DNA of 64,000 bases from Megaleporinus macrocephalus (lineage: Eukaryota; Chordata; Actinopteri; Characiformes; Anostomidae). The DNA lies in NCBI GenBank assembly GCA_021613375.1, contig CM038716.1, forward strand, positions 16,522,024 through 16,586,023. Reading direction: 5' to 3'. Numbering within the stretch: the first letter of the stretch is position 1; the number at the start of each line of letters is the position of its first letter. The notes beneath the pieces were generated by a model. The model saw only the letters and a program-made list of their open reading frames with translations, made no database searches and was not told where the DNA came from. This document shows positions 1 through 12,611 of the stretch, piece after piece. Both the position numbers and the translations under genes were made by a program.

Positions 1-1
1 A

Positions 2-2400
<2,399 letters not shown>

Positions 2401-3054
2401 GCCATGGCTCCATCACAGAATACTCAAAGACTTTTCTATTCAGCAGCTGCTGAAAAGTGCAACACTGCCCCCTGCTGGACTGGATATAAGTCTAATACAG
2501 GATATCATGAGGTGAAAAGGTGCCAAATAAGGAGGAACACTAGTGTGATTTTCTCGTATTAAAAATATGCTTGTATTTTGTCAAGAAAGGCCACTATTTA
2601 TTTCATTTTCATGTACCTGTTTGTGCTGTTTGAGTTCGGGATGCAGATGGATGCTGTGCGCTCTGGCGTGCTTTTACAGAGGTCACAGAATTGGAAGGAA
2701 TTTTTACCTGAAACGTGATGCCAGCTAGTAGATTGCAAAAACAAAAACATTATTTCATCTTAATAGTTTTTAAACACATAGACATGTACAGAAAGAGAAA
2801 GGTACAGTATATTCTTAAGATTTGAGACAGGTCACATTTTTTATTTGCTGTTTTTTTTCTATTTATCTTTGTCATTGTTATGAACGTGTGGTTTCCAGTA
2901 TAAGTATAGGTTGTCAGATTTTGTGTTTGTCCACTATATCTGTAGTGCATCACCCCAGCCTGGCCAAAGCTTACCTCTTAACAACATGTACAGCCAAGTG
3001 TCTTCTCATCTAATGCCACTTTAGTAATAATTCTGTAAATCTGAGGGGAATAAA
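2401..3054 (+). other. Putative 3' UTR of the smoothelin-like gene with poly(A) signal
   Basis: The sequence after the stop codon has no continuing ORF. A canonical AATAAA lies at 3049-3054, and a second AATAAATAAA run lies near 3176-3186, so the transcript probably ends at about 3.07 or 3.2 kb. The neighbouring tmem199 gene converges from the right, with its stop codon at 3766, so the two 3' UTRs are separated by a few hundred bases or overlap. Confidence 0.6.
2465..2478 (-). promoter_or_regulatory. CTCF-type core motif (14/14)
   Basis: On the minus strand this reads CCAGCAGGGGGCAG, which fits the core consensus CCASYAGRKGGCRS at every position. It lies 65 bases after the smoothelin-like stop codon. 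The motif match is seen directly; occupancy by CTCF is inference. Confidence 0.45.
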
Positions 3055-3546
3055 GCTGGATCCACAGCAGTGGACTCCGCATGGGAAGTGACAAATGAAG
3101 CTTTGTTTCTTGTTTCAGGGTGAAATGGTGTGCCAAGCTACACTTCCTGGGGTTCCATTAATCATACTGAACAAAAAATAAATAAAATCACAATTTGCTT
3201 TAAATGTTATACTTCTGTAAACAAACTGAAATAATAATTACAGCAGATCCTTAAAGGGACAAACTGACAACAGGTCTGGCTTCTGTACCTAAAATGAACA
3301 ATGATCAGAGTTCAGTATTTAATCCACTCCTGATGATAAAATCTGATAAGGTCTGATAACAGACATTGAAGATGTGCATTAGAATCAGAAAACACAGACA
3401 TACATCACTATCTAGGACAGTTAACCGGTAACTGTGCTACCAGTAATTGCACTACTTTATATTAATACATAAACACACTTAAATCAAATATTCGATACAA
3501 CAATGACCAAAACATACTGGTCATTTTAGCTGCTGTTGCTTACACA

Positions 3547-3552
3547 TTTATT
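3547..3552 (-). terminator. Putative poly(A) signal of tmem199
   Basis: TTTATT on the plus strand is AATAAA on the minus strand, about 215 bases downstream of the tmem199 stop codon. No other canonical hexamer was noticed closer to the stop. Confidence 0.5.
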
Positions 3553-3765
3553 TACAGTACCAGGACTAATAATCCATCTAAAATAGACCCATGGGTTTGG
3601 AAAAAAAAGTTATTTGAAAGGAAACACGTAGCCGAGTGACTTCCTAGATTCCAAGATTATGATTGAACCCAGTCTGTAAAACAAACTGTCTAGACGTGAT
3701 GGGATTATGGTCCCTGATGATGTTTCTGGATAGGATCCAATGGACTTCATAATTGCTTCCAAGTG

Positions 3766-5312
3766 TTATGGCTCTCCCAAGTCACCTTCCATAGTCCGAA
3801 CTAGGACATAAAGCTCTGCTAGTCCGACCACAGAGGCCGCAATCACTGCAGAAATGATTCTCTGAAAAGAAAAAAGAGAAACCTCTATTATAAATAAACT
3901 CAGAAGAACCACAGGCAAGTATACACAGATTTAGAGAGTCAGTGGGTTGATTTCTTTTTAGAATAAGAAAAAGAAAAGGTTGACACTGGATTGGTCGTAC
4001 CGCTGCTGTTTCTGTGAAGACATACTGGCTACCCATGTAGGCACAAGCGAAGGCCGCAACCACCGTTACGAGGAAGTTGAACACGGTAACCACGACTGCT
4101 TTGACGGAGCGCACTGTGAGAGATCAATATAACTGATGATGAGAACACAGGAACGGAGCTCATGAAGAGTATAAAAAGAAAAACAGAAGTTACTGACCTT
4201 GTCTTCCAAAGTCTGCTAGAGTTCCATGATTGTTAATTTCCTGTTAACAAAAAGAAAAGATGCTTGTAAATTATTGTGCAGGCGTATACCAGATACATAC
4301 AATACATCATAATGACACTACACAGCATATAATAATACATCTTACAGGAAATCAGCTCTCACCTGAGGATTTACATTCCGTGTGATTCTCATATATTCTT
4401 CATTGGCTAGTTTTGCTTTGATCTTCTCTAAACGAGCCACCAACTCAGGATTCTGCTCAAAGTGCAAAGATCAGAGGTGGAAAAAAGATCAGGATCCATT
4501 AATAACACTAATGTAGTTACAAATCTGTTGTTCACCTTTTTTCCCCACTTACTCTTGGAGGCAGTTCAACCTTTGGCAGGTAAAGCATGCCGTCTTCCAG
4601 AAGCTCATGAAGGTAGACTGGATATCCTGTGGAGAAATAATATCTGCATTACACCTCTCATTATCTTAATATCATTTCAATTTATATTAGATATACAGTC
4701 AAACTGAATGAAGATGTGGTATGTTCTTCTCAAGTAAGCCGAACATGGCATCAACATATTTATATAAAAAAACAACACCATTGTTATATTTAATTTAGGC
4801 ACAGCAGCGGCCCTTAACTCAGCGTCAACATTTTGTGAAGTTTGGACTGCTTGTAATATAATCTCTTCACATTAACAATTAAAGTTTTGTCTTCTCCAGT
4901 AAAGTTGATGTTTTGAAGAGATATGTTCTTTATACAGCCAGCAATGATTGATTTTATGTTACATTATACGTAGTATGTATAATAACCTAAATACTGAAGT
5001 ACAAGGAAGCTCACTCAGGCTGATCATACAGCTATGATGTAATAACAGATCATCAAATATGTTTGATACACAGCTAGACAAAAAAGATCAACAGTATAGT
5101 TACGCGAACAGGTAAGTGATGTGCTCAAAAGCATTCTTACCATTTTCCTGAAGAAGTTTCTGTAGTTTCCTTGCTGTCTTAAATGACATGGTCGATTCAT
5201 CTTTATAGGCTTCTAACTGTTGGAACAGCTGTGACGAGGGAGAGGATTCTCGCTCCAACAGTTCCTTTAATTTCTTATGAAATTTTGGACCAAGTGTAAA
5301 AGTAGAGGCCAT
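3766..5312 (-). CDS. tmem199: Transmembrane protein 199, V-ATPase assembly factor (Vma12-like), complete
   Basis: Six coding exons in transcript order: 5312-5141, 4626-4553, 4452-4363, 4240-4198, 4113-4001 and 3861-3766. All have GT-AG borders and join in frame to 195 aa (human about 208). The protein starts [19 protein letters not shown]. The cytosolic part contains [20 protein letters not shown] (about 62-81) and [20 protein letters not shown] (83-102), which match human TMEM199 closely. Two membrane spans follow at about 132-156 and 166-186, and the tail is ...[11 protein letters not shown]. The Vma12 family acts in the ER and ER-Golgi region, helping assemble the V0 sector of the proton-pumping V-ATPase; human loss causes a glycosylation disorder. 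The start ATG follows an acceptor-like TTTTCACAG, so a non-coding 5' exon is likely. The gene is head to head with poldip2 and tail to tail with the smoothelin-like gene. Identification is firm. Confidence 0.95.
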
Positions 5313-5565
5313 GGTGTTCAGCGAGATCTGTGAAAACCTATGTGAGGATTAACAAACAACATTACAGGTGAACTTCACCAATAAAAAAAATTAAATAATT
5401 AAACAGTTGAGATGTAAACAAAGTCATTCAGACTGGTTTGGTGTGAAATGCTAAGAAAACATGGAGGGTGAGAAATGTTCAAAGTGATGGTGACAGGTAC
5501 CGGACACCCCTAAACCACTGAAAGATCCACAGAACATTACTGCATTAAATGATTAGGAATATGCT

Positions 5566-6510
5566 GGTGAGGGACTGAAGCCTGGTGAGGGACTTTGCTG
5601 TTTGGTGCCACAGCAACCACCTGCAGCTCAACACCTCAAAGACCAAGGAGCTGGTCATTGACTTTGGGAGGTCCAGACCAAGGTCACAACCAGTTCTGAT
5701 AGAGGGAGCTGAGGTGGAGACTGTGGAGTCCTACAAGTACCTGTGGACAACAAGCTAGACTGGACTGCTAACACTGAGCACCTGTACAGGAAAGGACAGA
5801 GTAGGCTGTACTTTCTGAGGAGGCTGCGGTCCTTTGACATCTGCAGGAAACTCCTGTGGATGTTCTATCAGTCTGTGGTGGCCAGTGTCCTGTTTTACAC
5901 CGTGGTGTGCTGGGGAGGCAGCACATCCAAGAAGGACACATCCAGGCTGGACAAACTGATCAGGCGGGCTGGCTCAGTGATCGGCCTGAAACTGGACTCT
6001 CTGGTGACGGTGGCAGAGAAGAAGACAATGGACAAACTTCTGGACATTATGGACGATGCCAGTCATCCTCTGCACACCGTCATCAGCAACCAGAGGAGTC
6101 TGTTCAGTGACCGACTGCTTCTACCCAAGTGCAGAACCAACAGACTCAAAAACTCCTTTGTCCTTCATGCCATCAGACAGTACAAGTCCTCTCTGCAGGG
6201 GAGGAGGGGTCACAGGAGGACAGAGGATGGGATGGAGCAGTAGACTGATAATAACACAACCGGACTAAGTGCAATAACATTAGTTAACATTAAAAAAGTG
6301 CAATAACATCTGTAACATTAAACAAGTGCAATAATAGTGTGCAATACCTCCCCAGTTAGATTTTTCTTTTTCTTTATTTTGTACATTGAATTTCTTAATT
6401 TATATTCCTTTCATATGTTTCTTGTGTGTTTACTGTGATGATGCTACTGGAATCTTAATTTCCCTGAGGGAACCCTCCCAAAGGGATCAATAAAGATCTG
6501 TCTATGCTGC
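5566..6510 (+). mobile_element. 3' end of an L2/CR1-like non-LTR retrotransposon (degenerate)
   Basis: The longest frame (5743-6243) encodes the C-terminal part of a LINE reverse transcriptase, including LDWTANTEHLYRKGQSRLYF and FYQSVVASVLFYTVVCWGG. Upstream, another frame (about 5590-5740) carries the preceding conserved stretch, including CHSNHLQLNTSKTKELVIDF and ESYKYL. A small deletion at about 5740 breaks the frame just after YKYL, so the copy is dead. The 3' tail at about 6440-6505 contains TTAATTTCCCTGAGGGA and GGGATCAATAAAGATCTGTC, typical of L2-like fish LINEs. The copy is 5'-truncated, as expected for target-primed insertion. It lies inside the presumed 5' intron of tmem199, in antisense orientation to it. 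Clade assignment (L2 rather than Rex or CR1) is from memory. Confidence 0.8.
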
Positions 6511-7112
6511 CTGATGTGTGACACACTGTTTAGTGAGAGGGAAAAGTTTTTGTTAAAAATTTCTTTGAATCCATTCATGGCAAAGGGATTCATGCAGCGT
6601 GTTATAATGTAGTCTCCACAGAAAGATTTATGACTAGTTTACAATCATCAGCATCACATAAAACATTCAGAAGACGTGTAGGTTCACTGGTGATTTTGAA
6701 TAGTAAAAAAATGGCTACACAATATTTGGGTTGTACACAATGTAACCACTTATTCCCATCACCACCACTGGACAGAAATAAAAGTCTGTTTCTCCACAAT
6801 TATCACTTCGTTACAATTTTATTTTTAAAAATTTGGTAAGATTCCCCTTTAACTGAACCCATCACTGAATATATAATCCAAAATATTACATATATTACAT
6901 ACACAGTGTATAGCTTAATAACATATATACTAATAATATATATGACATCAATGTTAATACAATTTAACGGAACTGTAAGCTTTTACTCAGAAATCTAGCA
7001 GAGCTGTTAGCCAAGTTAGCTCCTGTGTTAGCTTGCAGCAGAATTTACACCACACATACTGGGTTTATCAATTCTTAATTAATTTCTTTAAACTGTAGAA
7101 TTAACTCTTTAC

Positions 7113-7260
7113 CTTTAATGCTGAGAATAAACCACATGAAACTCTTGTTTTTTTCGCCTTTATAAGTTAAAAGCGTCCAAGCAGCTAGATAAACACAGGC
7201 GGCAGAGGAACTCCATCAGCTGACTTGGCGCGCAATGATGACGTCTGACTCTGTTTATCC
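7113..7260 (-). promoter_or_regulatory. Candidate first non-coding exon and promoter of tmem199
   Basis: On the minus strand the segment contains a donor-like AAAG/GTAAAG at the 7113/7112 border. It could pair with the acceptor-like TTTTCACAG just before the tmem199 start exon (exon edge at 5327). Around 7215-7245 there is a CpG-containing patch with TCAGCTGA and an ACGTCAT-type CRE half. This is inference from splice motifs and base composition; no transcript evidence is available. Confidence 0.35.
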
Positions 7261-7664
7261 CCCGTTCATGACGCGGTTTACGCCGCGTTCAAGAGGCTCA
7301 GTGAGAAATTTGGTATTTAACTTATGAACATCTTGACCTGCTAAAAGTTTTCGTCTGAGAGCAATTAGAATGCTCTTTATTATACGTTTTGTTTTGTTTT
7401 TCTTCCCCTCCTTTGCTGATGCAGCCTGATTCAATAGAGTTACATATTACACCAGCTAAACCTTCAGACAGATTTAGAGCCCATACCCACGAGAATCGCT
7501 TTCAAACTGATAGCAGACCATTCTGAGATGACTTCAACAAGACATTACTTTTGAACGTTTCTTTCACGTGCAGCTATCGTTACTGAATCAGACACACAAT
7601 CAATACGATATTTCGGAACGTTTACTTTTGTGCTTGTCATGAATACGGCATTCGTTTATGTTTT

Positions 7665-7945
7665 CTGTGGCGGTATCTCAAATTGCTCCCTGTTCCCTAT
7701 ATAGTGCGCAACGTAAATCATGAAGCTAGGACTTCTATCCTCAAATAGACTTACTGCGAGTGTAAGGGGAATGTTGGAGCTTTTGGCCGAGTCCCAAATG
7801 ACTCTCATCTCGCCATAAAAACGCTAACTGAATAAATAAGTCATTATTTCGTGCCCTACATAGTGCACTACATAGGGTGTGGGGAGACAAAAGAGATGTA
7901 TCCTCTTGTAGTGTTTTGGTGGCGCGGTGCACTGTGGGAAATGGT
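7665..7945. repeat. Dispersed teleost repeat upstream of poldip2
   Basis: The segment contains CCCTATATAGTGCGCAA near 7695 and CCTACATAGTGCACTACATA near 7855, followed by GCACTGTGGGAA. This set of motifs belongs to a short non-autonomous repeat common in fish genomes, recognised from memory. I could not define its ends. It sits 180-460 bases upstream of the poldip2 ATG and may overlap its promoter. Confidence 0.4.
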
Positions 7946-8127
7946 GGCAGCCAGAATAGTTGGAAAGTGTGCCAGTTTTCACTAATTCTACTTTTTTCGC
8001 TGGAGATACAAAACGTATTAGTTGTAAATAGCTGGGAAACTGATATGTTGGGTGTCTGCTGCGGTTTTCCGCTACGTGAGACTTATTTGACGAGAGTTTT
8101 GTGTAGTCGCGCGTGCACCAGAGAAAG

Positions 8128-11100
8128 ATGGCTGCGTGTGCGATACGTCGAGGTTTATTTCTGACCGTCAGTAAGTATAAGAAGCGCTCTCACAGAATGC
8201 CGAGTGTTTCTGAATATAACTGTGGATTGGACTGGACCAGGGCCCGGCCATCATGTTTACACTGCGCTTCGTCCAGTTTTCAGCAAACCAGATTCATGTC
8301 ATCACGGTAAGAGGTGTGCTCAGACTCAGACTCAGACGCGTCCTGTCTGTGTTGTCCTCCTTCTTTAACAGCTTGCTTGAATTAAAGCCTTACCTTATTT
8401 ACAGCTTCACCTGTCCGCTTATATACGTGTATTCTGCAGTTTATTAACTTGCCTTGGACGCCTCATTGAGCATAAAGACGTGGGTGAAGTTAGCTTCTTA
8501 GTCCCCATTCCACCTTAAATGCTGCAGCAGTTACATCCTGACGTCTCGGGCGTTTAAGGTGGAGCGTGGAATAGGAATAAGAAGCTAACTTTAGCAAGCG
8601 GTTGAGCTTTTCCAGCAAACTGAGAGCAAGTCTGAGTTTTACGGTAACGCCAAGCTGTGTCTTCCTCAAAGCAGGCTGAAGCAGGCTGTCTGCGGATGTG
8701 ACCAACAGTCAGTAGATGCTTTTCTAGCAAAAGCAGGACCATCCATGTACTGAATAAATGTAAACTATTTAATCTGTAGTTATGTCATCGCCCCTGAAAC
8801 ACCTAACCCCAGTATCAGCTCTGTGCTCTGCATTGTAAGGTGTAGCTTTAAAAATAAGGAAATGGACAGTGAACAGGTCCTCTGTCTGGTCAGCAACCTC
8901 TTCTTCACCAGAGAGCATGGCTATCTGGGGCATCCCTGATTCAGCCTGGCCTGTGTCCAGGTTTCCAGATCTCTTGTGTAATATCCGAGCTTGTCTGAGG
9001 AAGTGATTTAGTGAGAGCGCTGACAATGACTGGTCTATCATCTGACTGCTGAGTGGATATGGCTGCAGCATATTACGAGCTTATATGTGGATGATGGTGA
9101 CCGCATGTTTGGTCTTTCTGTTTCTGTCGGCCCTGTTTTCTAGAAACAGACCAAACGGAAAGGTTCTGGAGACTGTAGGAGTATTTGAAGCACAAAAGCA
9201 GCATGGGAAGTATGAAACAGGCCAGGTATGTATTTCACAGAACTGTGCTGATATTTTTTCCTTTCAGCTTTTGATACTCATTACAGTCACTGTGCTGTTG
9301 GATTGCTTAAAGGGGATCTGTTATGCTTTTCTGGGTTTTCCTGTCCTATAGTGTGTTATACAGCCTTTTGTGTAAAATCAGAATTTAAGTGTCCAATTTT
9401 CAAATAGCAAGTGCTGGAATTAGGTTTAGTCTTCCAATGTTCCAAAAAAGAGGGCTTGTAAACTGCCTGTAGATGTGTCAGACCAAACTAAACCACCATG
9501 TGCCTTAACATCACAACCAAAACGTCCTCCTAGCAGTCTTGCACACTACATTCAAGCCACAAAAAGTGGATTTCTGGTCTTCCTGGGTACAAAAAAAGGT
9601 ATACATAAATAAGACATACATTATTATTTATGCAAATTATCACAATATCAGTCGCAGTCAAAATATTAGTCTGAAAAATTGCGGTTAGATATTATCCCCA
9701 ACTCGCTCACCTTAATCCAAAGTTATAAAGCTTAAAATATACACCAGTAGGACAAACTCTCTCTCTCACAGAAACCACTTTTCTCTCTGTTACAAGGTGA
9801 CGTCATCTCGTAACACAATCTTTATTGCCCATCTACCAGCGAGCTTGGCATACTCTCATACAACCAATGGACAGCTACAACAGTAAAAACGTACCACTCT
9901 GAAGCATCCTTCTCCAGTGTAGATTGTAAAGGAGGATCAGGTTTACCTACTTGTTCAGTCTGACTTTTGGAATTGGACTGATTCTAATACAGCAGAACTG
10001 ACACTAGTGTAAGAACAGCCACAGCGGTGTGAGGGCGTATCTTGTGCTGCTTTGAGCGAACATAGACACACTGGAAATAGTGTTTTTTCTTGATTCCAGT
10101 CAAAACCATATGAAAACAAATCTAGTTGTAGTCACCACCACCAAAGTCATAGGTTAGTAGGAGGACCTGAAGGTAGTGTCGAGGACCTGAAGGTAGTGTC
10201 GTAGCACTATGGTGGCCGACCTATCAGAACAGAATGGGCAAGCTGACCAATCAAAACACACAAGCTTATAAAGAGGAGGCATATTAGGACGCAGGAGCTC
10301 AAGCAGAGCTTTCAGACAGCGGGTCCATATAGCATGAGAACACAGAAGCATGTAAATCTTTTCTAGTTAACCTAAAAAAAATGAACAATGAAAATGAGCA
10401 TAACAGCTCCCCTTTAAGCTCTTTATATTTTAGTCTTTCTCTGGGTACTTTGTTCAGTTGTGTAAACAGTTTTTTTTCTCTGCAGCTTTTTCTCCACAGT
10501 GTCTTTGGCTACAGAGGGATAGTGTTGTTTCCTTGGCACGCTCGTCTCTATGATCGAGATGTGTGTCCAGCACCACCTGACAGGTAGTTCATCCAGACCT
10601 TCCAGATTTTTTTCTTTGTTAGTGTTTTATTAGTGGAAAGTACTGTTAGTCTTCTTACATAACTCATAAAAGTGCTTCGATACACTCTGCCTACGATTTG
10701 ATTGACAACACCAATGTCACAATTTAATGTTCTTACAATATTACACAAAATTCGAGTGAAGTCAAAGATGACTGCAGCTATCTTGTTGCACAACTTAATA
10801 ATGATACTACAGCTGGCAAACAAGTGCTGGGGAATAAGTGCTGAGTGGTGCAGGTTGTTTGCAAACTGTGGTGGTCCCACAATGCAGTTGCTTCAAATGG
10901 CATAATAAATTCTACATCCATTCTTCGCAATTTACTCTGTCACAGTTTTGCATTTTGATACCACAGCGTGTTGATGTATGACTTAACCTTATATTATTTC
11001 AACAATCTGTTGGGTTCTGTGCATTTTAAAGAATGTTTCGAATTAAAGCATCCATCCATTTGATGTTTTTATTAAAACATGCAGATCAGTGTAAAATAAA

Positions 11101-12523
11101 ACTTCCCACAACTACATAAGTTTTTCATAATTGTTTTTCTTTATATTCTTCCCCTCCCCAACTCTCAAACACTATGTTGTACTATTCCAGCAAACCCGAG
11201 TCGCTAGGCCATGGCTCAAAAGAGGTGAAAGGAAAAACACACACTTACTACCAGGTCCTTATAGACACCCGGGACTGCCCCCACATAGTGAGTGTGCTTA
11301 TCCCAAGAACATAACATATTGTGTCAGTCTTAATTGACATATCTGTTCCAAACTAATCTCTATCTGCCCCCGTTGTAAGTACTGTACATGTTTCGAGTGC
11401 AGGGAAATGGGAAATGATTGTCTATGGTAATCTACAGTGTGATATTCATGTAGCAGATAGAGATTAGGTTGAAAACCGCTGCAATATTTCTTTAAGAATG
11501 AATTGGTCAGTAAGGGATAAATATTTGGTATATATTCAGCTCAAATTGCTTTGGCTTATTTCAGTCTCAGCGGTCTCAAACGGAGGCAGTCACATTTCTG
11601 GCCAATCATGATGACAGCAGGGCCTTGTACGCAATCCCAGGTATGTGACTGCAAGTAGTATCTGTACAGAGTTTCATTCCCTGTTTGTATATTTGTCTGT
11701 TAGTTTCAATGTCCATGTCTCCTGTCCTCTGTCGTTCAGGTTTAGATTACGTGAGTCATGAAGACATCCTGCCATACAACTCAACTGAGCAGATTCCTAT
11801 TCAACACGAGCTGTTTGAGCGTTTTCTCATGTTTAACCCATCCAAAAGTAAGTAGTCGTCTCTCTTTATGCTGCTCCTATATCGGGTGTCTTCTACCATC
11901 ACTCTCTGAAGGACTCATATTTGTGTTGCTTACGCAGCACCCCCTTTTACCCCAAGAGACACGCTCCAAGCCTGGCAGGAGAAGAACCATCCATGGCTAG
12001 AGCTGTCGGATGTACACAGGGAGACAACAGAGAATATCCGCGTCACTGTCATCCCTTTCTATATGGGCATGAGGGTAAGCAAACGGCATTCGGACAGAGA
12101 AAAGTTTTTGTTTAAGCTACTTGTTCAGCAGTGCTGGTGTATCTGATTAAACTTTTTTCTTCATTTTGTGTTCCCAAAGGAGGCACAGAATTCTCATGTG
12201 TACTGGGTAAGCAGATGTGTTGAACCTGTAGATGTGTTTTATACACATTCTTTATCGTGCATTGACAGTAATGTTGGTTGTAAATTGTGAATGTTTGGCT
12301 CAGTGGCGATACTGTATCCGTCTGGAGAATTTGGGCAATGAGGTGGTTCAACTGCGAGAAAGGCACTGGAGAATCTTCAGCTTGTCAGGCACTCTGGAAA
12401 CAGTCCGTGGAAGAGGAGTCGTGGGCCGGGTGAGCAACTGTACTTCTACGATACTAGAGTTCGCTGTTTTCCTTCCATATTTGTTCCAAACCTTTAGTAG
12501 TCGATGCCAAGTCAAGACCAGGC

Positions 12524-12611
<88 letters not shown>

